Shown: in pieces, positions 1 to 7,246 of the stretch
Layout: each line of letters begins with the position of its first letter
How positions within the stretch are numbered: the stretch's first letter is position 1
Source: QS-5-54-17 sp964489295
GTDB lineage: Bacteria; Patescibacteriota; Saccharimonadia; QS-5-54-17
Assembly (NCBI GenBank): GCA_964489295.1
Contig: CAZAXT010000003.1
Span: 1 to 42,101, forward strand
Reading direction: 5' to 3'
DNA: 42,101 nucleotides
Notes under the pieces: model-generated
The model's input: only the letters and a program-made list of their open reading frames with translations
What the model was told of the DNA's origin: nothing
The model's database searches: none
Program-made: the position numbers and the translations under genes

Positions 1-594
1 GCTGCCTGGTACGGCGTTCGTGCGTTGGCTGAATTATTTGAGCAACTTGGTTTGGTTACGGATGCTGTCTCCGAACTGGAAGACGCAGCGGAATTTCTGA
101 AAACCGTCACTGATGAGTGGCAGCCGGATGTATCGACCGGCGAAAATCGAGCGAAGCAAATTGCCGAGGAGTGCATGGGCAAAGCCGTCTGGATCTACAG
201 CGGCCCTGCCCTCAACAGTGCTGCCTACAAGTGGAAGATCGACATTAACGAGAACGCCAAACACGTGGCTTCCTGGAATGAGCTACCTGAATTTAATCAT
301 AATGAATTCCTGGGATGGACCGAACACCCCCGGGAGAAACCCTTTACCGTCATCCAACTCCAATCAGCCCTGGACAATGAGCGGATCCGGAAACGCTTCG
401 AGGTGACCAATCGCTTGCTTTCGGGGCGTATGCCCACACCCATCGTAATCGAATCCCGTGGGGAGGCACATATCCAACATCTGCTCTGGACCTGCCTGCT
501 GGGTGACTACGCTAGTTTTTACCTGGCCATACTTAACAACGTGAATCCAGGAAAAGTGGATGCCATCGAACAGTTAAAATGGGAGTTAGGCTGA
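1..594 (+). CDS. Bifunctional phosphoglucose/phosphomannose isomerase, C-terminal part (5' truncated)
   Basis: The frame is open from base 1, so the gene begins upstream of the window and only about 197 C-terminal residues are visible. The stretch IYSGPALNSAAYKWKIDINE followed by NELPEFNHNEFLGW is typical of the C-terminal SIS half of the bacterial bifunctional glucose-6-phosphate/mannose-6-phosphate isomerase family. The Glu and His of the NELPEFNHNE segment lie in the part that forms the active site in this family. The enzyme would interconvert fructose-6-P with glucose-6-P and mannose-6-P in the cytoplasm. The stop overlaps the 3' end of the convergent pgeF-like gene by 9 bp, and no terminator separates them. 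The family call is confident; which sugar is preferred cannot be told from this fragment. Confidence 0.85.
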   Translation, partial: AAWYGVRALAELFEQLGLVTDAVSELEDAAEFLKTVTDEWQPDVSTGENRAKQIAEECMGKAVWIYSGPALNSAAYKWKIDINENAKHVASWNELPEFNHNEFLGWTEHPREKPFTVIQLQSALDNERIRKRFEVTNRLLSGRMPTPIVIESRGEAHIQHLLWTCLLGDYASFYLAILNNVNPGKVDAIEQLKWELG

Positions 595-1314
595 CATCAC
601 ACCGATAGCGGCCAGCATGCGGCCGGCTTTGTCGCTGTCGCGCCGGGCGGAGTGCAATTCCTGGTTGGTTATGGTGTCAAGTTCAGACATCTCGATGTGA
701 TCCGGCTCCACGCCGCTGTTGATAAGCTGGTCCCGAACGACCGATTTATTGTCAAACAACCATGTATCGTCACCGTTCGGACGGCTGTAGCGGGCGTTGA
801 ACTGATTCACGACCTCGAACCCGACTTCGTAGCTGGCCGCTCCCGCGGCAGGGGAAACCCACGCGTACAGGTTGCGAGGGTCAATGCCGAATTCGCGAAC
901 GGCTTTGGCGATAGCTCCATCCACAATGTTCAGGGAGCTTCCGCGCCACCCCGAATGCACGGCGCCAAAGGCACTGGTCACTGGATCGTAGAGAAGTACG
1001 GCCACACAGTCGGCCACCGTAACGCCCAGTAACCATCCCGGTTGTTGAGCAATCAATCCATCACCCTGTCGGTGGTGGAATTCCCCGCGGACTATGTGGA
1101 TGTCCGCACTATGCATCTGTTCCGGATGGTAGGCTAGCCAATCATTTCCAAATCCCAGTTCCTGGCAAAACTGCTCCCGGTTTGTCCGTGCGATTTCAGA
1201 GTTAGCGCCATCCTCGGTCATGCTCAAATTTCCAGCTTCAGTCTCATCACGCAAACTCATAGCGGCTACCACTTCCGGGAATGATTCGAAAATGGAAGGC
1301 GTTAAGAGCTTCAT
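586..1314 (-). CDS. pgeF: PgeF/YfiH-type multicopper-oxidase-like (purine nucleoside phosphorylase / polyphenol oxidase) protein
   Basis: A 242-residue cytoplasmic protein of the Cu-oxidase_4 (YfiH/LACC1) family. The metal-site residues are visible: His68 in QMHSAD, Cys103 in VADCVAVLLYDP and His120 in GAVHSGWRG. The later SPAAG and SYEVG segments also fit. Family members have been described as purine nucleoside phosphorylase/adenosine deaminase enzymes and as a muropeptide amidase (E. coli PgeF), so the substrate is uncertain. The gene is convergent with the isomerase gene and overlaps it by 9 bp. An acidic 30-residue stretch (about residues 22-45) is unusual but does not touch the catalytic core. 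No good ribosome-binding site precedes the ATG; a TATACT box lies about 25 nt upstream. Confidence 0.85.
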   Translation of the reverse strand: MKLLTPSIFESFPEVVAAMSLRDETEAGNLSMTEDGANSEIARTNREQFCQELGFGNDWLAYHPEQMHSADIHIVRGEFHHRQGDGLIAQQPGWLLGVTVADCVAVLLYDPVTSAFGAVHSGWRGSSLNIVDGAIAKAVREFGIDPRNLYAWVSPAAGAASYEVGFEVVNQFNARYSRPNGDDTWLFDNKSVVRDQLINSGVEPDHIEMSELDTITNQELHSARRDSDKAGRMLAAIGVMSA

Positions 1315-1445
1315 GACTACCCGATAATTTCATCTAGTATACCATAAGCACGTTCGTAAAAACAGTTTACACCCCAACGTCGCACAATATTGGTAGTGAC
1401 AGGACTGGCACGGGGCAGAAGAGGGGTGAATATAAACCGTATAAC

Positions 1446-1982
1446 TTAGTCGGTTGGGTGGTACTTAATTGCTTGGAGCGCCGGAGGGATACCGGTCACG
1501 ATAGCGGCGATCATGAGCACGACTAAGGCGAGTGCGAGATAAAGCGGTTCCAGAATCCCCGAACCGGGTGTGTTCCATACTGTTGCACCGCCAGCGACGC
1601 CTGCTATACCGAGCAAACCGCCGATGGCGACCACGATCGCCATCTCAAGCACCATGTGTATAAAGATGTGCTTTCTGGTGGCGCCGTAGATACGCCGGAT
1701 TATAATTTCCTTCCGCCGTTCCATCACGGAAGCAACGCCCAGACTCATGGCTACGATGGCACCCATAAGGATGGCGGCTCCAGCCAGAAGTATCGTGGAG
1801 GCCGGGATTTCGGTAAACAGAGAATCGGGGAGTGAGGTGAGCGTTGTCTCGAGGGAAATGCTTGAGAGTAACTCGAACACGACCGTTCCAACGGTAAGTG
1901 CGACTGCCAATACCGACAGCATGGTACGGGATTTTGCCCGCCACAAACTTTCAAATGCGATTATGAAGTTCCGTGCGATCAT
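1446..1982 (-). CDS. Compact FtsX/MacB-like ABC transporter permease
   Basis: A 178-residue membrane protein with four predicted helices (about 17-37, 63-86, 110-135 and 145-170). The segment around ERRKEIIIRRIYGATRKHIF is the cytoplasmic coupling region typical of FtsX-like permeases, and the end (PPALQAIKYHPTD) also matches the family. The large extracellular domain between the first two helices of MacB/LolC-type permeases is missing, leaving only about 25 residues. The start overlaps the upstream ATPase gene by 4 nt, so the two are translationally coupled and probably form one transporter. Substrate unknown. It could be a natural minimal permease or a degraded one; the intact frame and helices favour a functional protein. 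Confidence 0.8.
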   Translation of the reverse strand: MIARNFIIAFESLWRAKSRTMLSVLAVALTVGTVVFELLSSISLETTLTSLPDSLFTEIPASTILLAGAAILMGAIVAMSLGVASVMERRKEIIIRRIYGATRKHIFIHMVLEMAIVVAIGGLLGIAGVAGGATVWNTPGSGILEPLYLALALVVLMIAAIVTGIPPALQAIKYHPTD

Positions 1983-2683
1983 GTCGGAACCTCTTGGCTT
2001 GATCGCGTGTTTTTCTCTTGCTCCAGCTGTCCCTTGTGCATCCGTAAGCGTTGCTCACCGTGCTCGGCAATGGCTGGGTCGTGGGTAGTCACCACAACGG
2101 CGTGTCCGTGTCCAGGTAGTTTGGACAACATTTTCATAATAATCGCAGCGGATTGCCGGTCCAGATTGTTTGTCGGTTCATCGGCTATGATGAGCGAAGG
2201 TTTGTTAGCGAGTGCGCGAGCGATTGCCAGCCGCTGTTTGTGTCCATTGGGTAACGTGGATGCTCGTTGTTTGGCCCGTTCTGCCAAGCCGGCTTGTTTG
2301 AGTAATCGTTGTGCGTTGAACGTTCGGTCCTTGGATTTTACGCCGTCGTAACTCATGGCTATTTCGATGTTGGCCCGGGCAGTCATGTTCGGTACGAGCT
2401 TGAATTCCGAAAACACCCATCCGATGTGTTCACGCCGTAATGTGGTTCGCTTCGTATCCCTGGCAGCGGTAACATCGGTTCCATTGAAATAGCATGAGCC
2501 TGAATCGGGTGTTTCCAGCAAACCCAGCATCCGGGCCAGTGATGTTTTGCCGGAACCGGATACGCCCTCGATCGTGATGAAATCACCGGTCTCTACTTCC
2601 AGAGAAACGTTCCGGATGGCGGAGATTTCGGAATCACCGTCGGGATACGTCTTTGAAACGTCTTCGAGTGCAACGACTGCCAT
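1979..2683 (-). CDS. ABC transporter ATP-binding protein (LolD/MacB type) with altered signature
   Basis: A 234-residue ATPase that would energise the permease encoded just downstream. Walker A (GVSGSGKTS, residues 40-48), Walker B (LIIADEPT, with Glu169), the D-loop (NNLD) and the H-loop His201 are all present. Two normally conserved elements differ. The signature LSGGQ reads LPNGH (144-148), and the Q-loop Gln is Ser (WVFSEF, 90-95). The ATP site may therefore be asymmetric or weak. A TATAAT box at 2692-2697 (minus strand) ends 8 nt before the ATG, so the transcript has almost no leader. Confidence 0.85.
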   Translation of the reverse strand: MAVVALEDVSKTYPDGDSEISAIRNVSLEVETGDFITIEGVSGSGKTSLARMLGLLETPDSGSCYFNGTDVTAARDTKRTTLRREHIGWVFSEFKLVPNMTARANIEIAMSYDGVKSKDRTFNAQRLLKQAGLAERAKQRASTLPNGHKQRLAIARALANKPSLIIADEPTNNLDRQSAAIIMKMLSKLPGHGHAVVVTTHDPAIAEHGEQRLRMHKGQLEQEKNTRSSQEVPT

Positions 2684-2691
2684 AACACGAC

Positions 2692-2697
2692 ATTATA
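2692..2697 (-). promoter_or_regulatory. -10 box of the ABC ATPase-permease operon
   Basis: On the minus strand, TATAAT is followed by 8 nt and then the ATG. Transcription would start about 2 nt before the start codon, which fits a near-leaderless mRNA. No clear -35 element was found. Confidence 0.55.
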
Positions 2698-2761
2698 ATA
2701 CACGCGTTACTCAGTACATAACGGACGTGCATATCTGAACACAAAAACGTGAACAACATTG

Positions 2762-2789
2762 GAACAGGCAGCAAGCAGTATGGAACAGG
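2762..2789 (+). repeat. Heptad repeat cluster (4 units)
   Basis: Four contiguous 7-mers read GAACAGG, CAGCAAG, CAGTATG, GAACAGG. They match the loose pattern xAxxAxG seen in other clusters of this window. The cluster lies in the 300-bp spacer between the ABC operon promoter and tRNA-Ser. The rest of that spacer is purine-rich and holds no convincing gene. Confidence 0.5.
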
Positions 2790-2912
2790 ACAAGGAAAAT
2801 AAGGAGTTTGAAAGCAGGAAATAAAAACGTGACGAGAGGGCGCGAGAAATCGGAGAAATAGGATGAGGAACCAGGGACAATAGAACATATAAGCACGAAG
2901 CGCTATGGTGTA

Positions 2913-2944
2913 TAACCTATACTCACGATCGTGAATACAGGTTA
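2913..2944. repeat. 32-bp near-perfect dyad upstream of tRNA-Ser
   Basis: TAACCT (2913-2918) pairs with AGGTTA (2939-2944) around a perfect 12-bp palindrome TCACGATCGTGA (2923-2934), with one shared centre. Fourteen of the sixteen base pairs match. It could be a protein-binding operator or an RNA hairpin. No T-run follows, so an intrinsic terminator is unlikely. Confidence 0.55.
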
Positions 2945-2997
2945 CGGTCAGACCTGTGCCGGCAAAGTTTCGAATAGACTGATATCATATGTTGCGT

Positions 2998-3087
2998 GGA
3001 GGAGTGGCCGAGCGGCTGAAGGCGCACGCTTGGAAAGCGTGTGTACCCGCAAGGGTACCGAGGGTTCGAATCCCTCCTCCTCCGCCA
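2998..3087 (+). tRNA. tRNA-Ser (anticodon GGA)
   Basis: A complete class II tRNA. The acceptor stem GGAGGAG (2998-3004) pairs with CTCCTCC (3077-3083), followed by discriminator G and an encoded CCA (3085-3087). The anticodon stem CACGC/GCGTG encloses a 7-nt loop with GGA at 3032-3034, which reads the serine codon UCC. The T arm GAGGG-TTCGAAT-CCCTC and a long variable arm (3042-3059) are as expected for tRNA-Ser. Confidence 0.97.
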
Positions 3088-3190
3088 TGCAAAGCTTGCA
3101 AGACCCAACGGCTTAAAAACACCTCAATTAATTTCATGTTTCGAGAAAGTAGGCGATATCTCAGATAATAAAGATGACACCGCAAATCCA

Positions 3191-4315
3191 TTGCAGCTGC
3201 ACGAGCAACTGGCTGGCAAGATCCGGGTCAGAAGTACGATAGAGCACATTGATGCCGATGCGTTACGGGCATATTACACACCGGGAGTCGGTGCCGTTTC
3301 GCGGCATCTGGCAGAGCATCCGGAGCAAATAGGCCGGTACACGAGCAAGAGTAACCTGGTGGCGGTGGTTTCCGATGGTTCAGCGGTGCTGGGGCTTGGC
3401 AACGTCGGTCCAGAGGCGGCCCTGCCGGTCATGGAAGGCAAGGCCATGCTGTTCGAGCGGTTGGCCGGGGTGTCAGCTATGCCGCTGGTGCTGGATACCC
3501 AGGATACGGATGAAATAATCGCGACCGTCAAAGCGGTCGCCCCGGCATTCGGCGGCATCAATCTGGAAGATATCTCTGCGCCTCGGGCATATGAAATCGA
3601 GCGCCGGCTACAGGACGATTTGAACATTCCCGTTATGCATGATGATCAGCACGCTACGGCCATCGTGGTGCTGGCCGGTTTGATCAATGCCTGTCGCGTG
3701 ACAGACAGGGAATTATCCACTTCCAAAGTAGTAGTTGTCGGCGCGGGAGCGGCCGGCAGTGCCATCACGAAACTACTGGTCCATGCCGGAGCCGGGAGTG
3801 TGACCGTGTTGGACAGTCGGGGTATCATTACGCCGGATCGATCGGATCTCGATCCCTATAAACGCGAGCTGGCCGAATTGACCGATCCGGACCAAAAAGA
3901 CGGCGGTTTTTCCCGTGCTCTCGAAGGCGCGGATATCGTGGTCGGCGTTTCCGGACCCGAAGCCATTACGGCGGATCATATCCGGAATATGGCCGGTGAC
4001 CCCATTGTATTCGCGCTGTCCAATCCTGATCCGGAGATTATACCCGAGGACGCCCGTTCGGCAGGAGCGGCCGTGACGGCCACCGGACGCTCCGATTTTG
4101 CCAATCAAATCAATAATGTGCTCGTTTTCCCGGGGCTTTTCTGCGGACTGCTCGATAGCGGCGCACGTACAGTAACGAACACCATGAAAACGCGGGCAGC
4201 CGAAGCATTGGCCGGATTAGTGCCTGACCCGAACCCCGAATACGTCATATCCGACGCGCTTGATAAGCGGGCACCGGAAGCAGTGGCCGAAGCGGTCTCG
4301 GCTGCTGGCGTGTAG
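3191..4315 (+). CDS. Malic enzyme (NAD(P)-dependent, short bacterial type)
   Basis: Oxidatively decarboxylates malate to pyruvate with NAD(P). Seen from the chosen start: YYTPGVG near residue 28 (catalytic Tyr), MEGKAMLFERLAGV (catalytic Lys), INLEDISAPRAYEIE (metal ligands), MHDDQHATA, and a Rossmann motif VVVGAGAAGSAI. The protein has no C-terminal phosphotransacetylase domain. The start is a problem. The frame stays open back through tRNA-Ser, and the first ATG (3041) lies inside the tRNA. The only ATG/GTG/TTG between the tRNA and the conserved LHEQLAGKIRV is the TTG at 3191, giving 374 residues, but it has no ribosome-binding site. An ATT at 3131 is an alternative. The function is confident, the start is not. 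Confidence 0.85.
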   Translation: MQLHEQLAGKIRVRSTIEHIDADALRAYYTPGVGAVSRHLAEHPEQIGRYTSKSNLVAVVSDGSAVLGLGNVGPEAALPVMEGKAMLFERLAGVSAMPLVLDTQDTDEIIATVKAVAPAFGGINLEDISAPRAYEIERRLQDDLNIPVMHDDQHATAIVVLAGLINACRVTDRELSTSKVVVVGAGAAGSAITKLLVHAGAGSVTVLDSRGIITPDRSDLDPYKRELAELTDPDQKDGGFSRALEGADIVVGVSGPEAITADHIRNMAGDPIVFALSNPDPEIIPEDARSAGAAVTATGRSDFANQINNVLVFPGLFCGLLDSGARTVTNTMKTRAAEALAGLVPDPNPEYVISDALDKRAPEAVAEAVSAAGV

Positions 4316-4365
4316 TATATGTCCGCGCATCCCGAAAAAGTCACAAATTTGCTACGATGAACAGC

Positions 4366-4836
4366 ATGAACGATCCATACACTGCCATCATAAAGACCCT
4401 GGACGAAGCAGGCGTGTCGTATGAGCTGCTGGAGCATGACCCGGTACACACAAGCGAAGAAGCGGCTATGGTGCGGGACGGGTCACAGGAAACCGGCGCC
4501 AAATCGTTATTACTCAAAAGCGAAGCCGGGTTCGTGGTGGCAGTCTTGCAGGGAAATGCGCGGCTGGATACCAAAAAGACGACCAAGCATCTAGGTGTTT
4601 CCCGGAATCCGAGGTTTGCCAACCCAGAGGAAGTAGAGGAACACATGGGATGCCAAGTCGGCGCCTGCTATCCACTGGCGCATTTGGCCGGGCTGCGCAC
4701 TATCATCGATGAGCCGTTTACCCGGGAAGAGCATATATCGTTTAATCCAGGCGTTCATGACAAAACCATTACTATGCCTATGAGGAATTATTTAGATTTA
4801 GTCAGACCGGAGGTATCGGAAATTCACACTCTGTGA
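4366..4836 (+). CDS. YbaK/ProX-type aminoacyl-tRNA deacylase
   Basis: A 156-residue single-domain editing protein that would hydrolyse misacylated tRNA (often Cys- or Ala-tRNAPro in this family). Family marks are DGSQETGAKSLLLK with Lys46, RLDTKKTTKHLGV, MGCQVGACYPL, and FNPGVHDKTITM near the end. An ATG also occurs 9 nt upstream at 4357, but it overlaps an extended -10 box (TG at 4350-4351 plus TACGAT at 4353-4358). The ATG at 4366 lies 7 nt after that box, exactly where transcription should start, so I chose it as a leaderless start. It follows the malic enzyme gene with its own promoter. Specificity cannot be read from the sequence. Confidence 0.85.
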   Translation: MNDPYTAIIKTLDEAGVSYELLEHDPVHTSEEAAMVRDGSQETGAKSLLLKSEAGFVVAVLQGNARLDTKKTTKHLGVSRNPRFANPEEVEEHMGCQVGACYPLAHLAGLRTIIDEPFTREEHISFNPGVHDKTITMPMRNYLDLVRPEVSEIHTL

Positions 4837-4859
4837 GTTCTCAGATCACAACTACACAA

Positions 4860-4888
4860 TTGACAATATTTTTGTAAAATTGTATACA
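4860..4888 (+). promoter_or_regulatory. Near-consensus sigma-70 promoter
   Basis: TTGACA (4860-4865), 17-bp spacer, TATACA (4883-4888). It would start transcription near 4895 and leave a leader of about 80 nt before the zinc-ribbon gene. Confidence 0.75.
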
Positions 4889-4925
4889 AAAAGTATTGGG
4901 CGATCAAATGATCGTTCATGTACGT

Positions 4926-4949
4926 AACTGCTTGCAGCGCCAAGCAGTT
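4926..4949 (+). other. Perfect 9-bp hairpin in the 5' leader of the zinc-ribbon gene
   Basis: AACTGCTTG (4926-4934) pairs fully with CAAGCAGTT (4941-4949) across a 6-nt loop. It lies between the promoter and the AAGGGG ribosome-binding site and may affect mRNA stability or translation. Confidence 0.55.
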
Positions 4950-4975
4950 TAGAAAAGCGTCGAAGGGGATCATAC

Positions 4976-5323
4976 ATGACTCTCTTTAAAGCGAGCTGTG
5001 AATGGTGCGGTGAGTTTGAAGTACCGCTTACATCGAAGGATGTCTCCTTGTACGTCAACACAACCGTACCCGGGGAGTCCATCTATTCTTTTGTGTGTCC
5101 GCTGTGTAGCGGGTGCAATAGAAAACACGCGAACGAGAGGCTGATCAGGCTATTAAAATTCGGAGGTGTGATTCCTATCGAAACAAAACACCCCGAACAG
5201 CTTCCTCCGGACAATCGAGGACCTATCACGTGGGATGAGATCATGGAGTTCCACGAAATCATGGAGACCCAGCCCAGATACGAATATTGGATCATGAGAC
5301 TTTTCGCGGGTGCTGATTCTTGA
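4976..5323 (+). CDS. Small zinc-ribbon protein, Actinobacteria-like family of unknown function
   Basis: A 115-residue protein with a treble-clef or ribbon-type metal site: Cys8 and Cys11 (CEWC), then Cys41 and Cys44 (CPLC), with an extra Cys47. The C-terminal part (GPITWDEIMEFHEIME) is acidic and probably helical. From memory, its layout resembles short uncharacterised proteins that are common in Actinobacteria: CxxC, CPxC, a hydrophobic LLxxGGV segment, then a terminal DxxxFHxxL helix. I do not know a function. The start has a clear AAGGGG ribosome-binding site and a near-consensus promoter. A 55-bp long hairpin structure follows the gene. Confidence 0.75.
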   Translation: MTLFKASCEWCGEFEVPLTSKDVSLYVNTTVPGESIYSFVCPLCSGCNRKHANERLIRLLKFGGVIPIETKHPEQLPPDNRGPITWDEIMEFHEIMETQPRYEYWIMRLFAGADS

Positions 5324-5341
5324 AGCGAGGTGGCATGACTC

Positions 5342-5396
5342 CAGGGTGGCCGGAGTTCCTCTGATCTTTTGGAGGTATATGACTCCGGCCACCCTG
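5342..5396 (+). other. Long hairpin (15-bp perfect stem) after the zinc-ribbon gene
   Basis: CAGGGTGGCCGGAGT (5342-5356) is the exact reverse complement of ACTCCGGCCACCCTG (5382-5396). The 25-nt loop can form a further 4-bp stem, CCTC/GAGG. Each arm also has a competing local hairpin partner (ACTCC/GGAGT and GGAG/CTCC). No T-run follows directly, so this is more likely a structured RNA, 3' stabiliser or mobile repeat than a classic terminator. Confidence 0.6.
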
Positions 5397-5482
5397 ACTC
5401 TCTCGACGCTTTTCTATTTCAGTAGTGTGTCTGTGTAATATCAATTCGCCGTCTTTGATGCGTAATGTATAATACAAAGGTA

Positions 5483-6196
5483 ATGATGCAGACAGTCAAT
5501 GAAGATTGGGATACCGGACTAGTCGTGGTCGCGCACCCCGACGATATCGAATACGGAGCTTCCAGCGCCATTGCCCGGTGGACGAAACAAGGGAAACAGA
5601 TAACCTACCTTTTACTGACCCGAGGCGAGGCCGGCATCGATAGCATCGAACCGGAGCGGACAGCTGATATCCGAACCAAAGAACAGATTGCCGCGGCCAA
5701 AGCAGTAGGCGTAGATGATGTCCGGTTTCTCGATCATCCTGACGGTATGCTGGAGTACTCGTTAACGATGAGGCATGATATTGCCCGGGTGATCCGTGAA
5801 GTGAAACCGGAAGTCTGCATTACACTCAACCACCGGGAGTATTTCCCGGGCAAAAACTTGAATATGGCCGATCACCATGTAACCGGCCACGCTTTGATCG
5901 ACGCCACACGGGATGCGGGCAATCGCTGGGTATTCCAAGAATTATTGGATGAGGGCTACGAACCGTGGGATGACGTTCAGACCGTTTTAGTCAGCAATTC
6001 TCCCCGTGCCGGTCACGCGGTGGAAGTTGATGATACGATCGAGGCCGGGATCGAATCATTGAGGCAACACAAGACCTATCTGGACAATTTGCCCGATCAC
6101 CCCGAACCGGATGAGTTTTTACGTAACATCGCCGCTTCGGCCGGAGAAAATTACACTTCAACTTACGCGGCAGCTTTCGAAGCGATTTCCGTTTAG
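5483..6196 (+). CDS. PIG-L/LmbE family zinc-dependent deacetylase, Actinobacteria-like
   Basis: A 237-residue member of the family that removes N-acetyl groups from GlcNAc-type substrates (MshB, BshB and relatives). The metal and catalytic motif AHPDDIEYG lies near residue 17, with His18, Asp20 and Asp21; the third metal-ligand region is MADHHVTGHA. The runs TRGEAGIDSIEPE, FLDHPDGMLEY and DATRDAGNRWVFQELL closely recall actinobacterial members, which suggests transfer to or from that phylum; this is recognition from memory. The ATG at 5483 lies 9 nt after a TATAAT box (5468-5473), and a second ATG follows directly at 5486. The substrate is unknown; no mycothiol or bacillithiol pathway gene is in the window. 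Confidence 0.85.
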   Translation: MMQTVNEDWDTGLVVVAHPDDIEYGASSAIARWTKQGKQITYLLLTRGEAGIDSIEPERTADIRTKEQIAAAKAVGVDDVRFLDHPDGMLEYSLTMRHDIARVIREVKPEVCITLNHREYFPGKNLNMADHHVTGHALIDATRDAGNRWVFQELLDEGYEPWDDVQTVLVSNSPRAGHAVEVDDTIEAGIESLRQHKTYLDNLPDHPEPDEFLRNIAASAGENYTSTYAAAFEAISV

Positions 6197-6270
6197 TAAT
6201 TCTACCCGGAAAGTGTTGGTTTTGGTGAATCCGCGATATTTGTTATGCTAAACGATACACGGAGGACGTA

Positions 6271-6618
6271 ATGGCAAAACTCAATGTGATCACGCTGGAA
6301 ACGCTACTTGAATTAAAAGAAAACCAGGAGTCGTTTACACTGATAGAAGTCTTGAGCGAAGACTCTTATAAAGAAGGGCATATCCCGGGAGCGGTGAATA
6401 TACCCACGCCGCCGGAGACAACGGTAGATCACATGTCGGATGCGGCAACCGAGCAGGGTGTCGACCGTGACGACCCCGTCGTTGTGTACTGTGCCAGCTA
6501 TACCTGCCGGGCGAGCAACCGGGCAGCCGAACTGCTTCTGGAGGCCGGTTATACCAACGTCATGGATTTCGCCGGTGGTAAGGCGACTTGGCAAGATGCC
6601 GGATTCGAACTGGAATAA
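6271..6618 (+). CDS. Rhodanese-domain sulfurtransferase
   Basis: A 115-residue single rhodanese domain. The CH2A-type segment EGHIPGAVNIP and the active-site loop CASYTCRASNRAA (catalytic Cys74) are visible, followed by FAGGKATWQDAGFELE, a usual C-terminus. It would carry a persulfide on Cys74 for sulfur transfer or thiol chemistry. The loop holds a second cysteine (Cys79), which could allow a disulfide-based mechanism. A GGAGG ribosome-binding site precedes the ATG. No sulfur-metabolism partner is adjacent. Confidence 0.88.
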   Translation: MAKLNVITLETLLELKENQESFTLIEVLSEDSYKEGHIPGAVNIPTPPETTVDHMSDAATEQGVDRDDPVVVYCASYTCRASNRAAELLLEAGYTNVMDFAGGKATWQDAGFELE

Positions 6619-6715
6619 CGGGTAAACAAAGTATTATATGATCGCACTTATTTTGCTATTTTTCGGGGATCGAATCAGGAGACGTACCAGACAGTAAACA
6701 GGCTATCAGCGGTTT

Positions 6716-6744
6716 TTGACATTATACCCCTTCTATGTTATATA
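6716..6744 (+). promoter_or_regulatory. Promoter for a leaderless hypothetical gene
   Basis: TTGACA (6716-6721), 17-bp spacer, TATATA (6739-6744), with an overlapping TATAAT at 6741-6746. The start point predicted 7 nt downstream falls on the ATG at 6751. Confidence 0.7.
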
Positions 6745-6750
6745 ATAAGT

Positions 6751-7074
6751 ATGTTAGCTCCTGACGGCAGAACGAAAAAAACCAACGAGATCCAGTCTAC
6801 ACCAACAGGGCAGGTCATCACAGGTTCAGACGAATATTTTGCAGACTGGGTTAATGAGTTCCGTAGAACTATCAGCGAAGACGAGACCACAGAACCAGCA
6901 CCTGATAGTGATTTCGACGGAAAAGCATACATCGAAGCGACAACACAAGAAGCAGCTGAGGAACGACGTATTGCCGAGGTGATTGCAGAAGAGTTATCCG
7001 AATATCGTGATAATGGTGATCCCGGCGGACAACATCAACGTGCCTGGGACGAATATATAAACAATTGGTCATAG
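6751..7074 (+). CDS. Hypothetical acidic protein
   Basis: A 107-residue soluble protein with no motif I recognise. It is acidic (runs such as SEDETTEPAPDSDFDG) and probably helical in its second half (EAAEERRIAEVIAEELSEYR). The end, GGQHQRAWDEYINNWS, is more hydrophobic and could be a binding segment. It has its own promoter with TTGACA and TATATA, and the expected transcription start coincides with the ATG, so the mRNA would be leaderless. The good promoter and intact frame support a real gene. Confidence 0.6.
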   Translation: MLAPDGRTKKTNEIQSTPTGQVITGSDEYFADWVNEFRRTISEDETTEPAPDSDFDGKAYIEATTQEAAEERRIAEVIAEELSEYRDNGDPGGQHQRAWDEYINNWS

Positions 7075-7246
7075 CAAACGACGACAAGATATACTCAGTG
7101 ATTGGTTTATGAAGCGTCGTGATTTCTAAAATCGATCACCGTCCACTTTTTGTCGAGACGCGTTCAGATAAGACAAACAACTAATACGTAATTAATTACC
7201 TTTGTGGGCGGCGCGGTATTACACGTTTGTATGCTACTATAAACTT

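Noticed and set aside
3041..3190. ATG at 3041 as the malic enzyme start
   Set aside because: It lies inside tRNA-Ser, and the added residues translate the tRNA sequence, with no family similarity.
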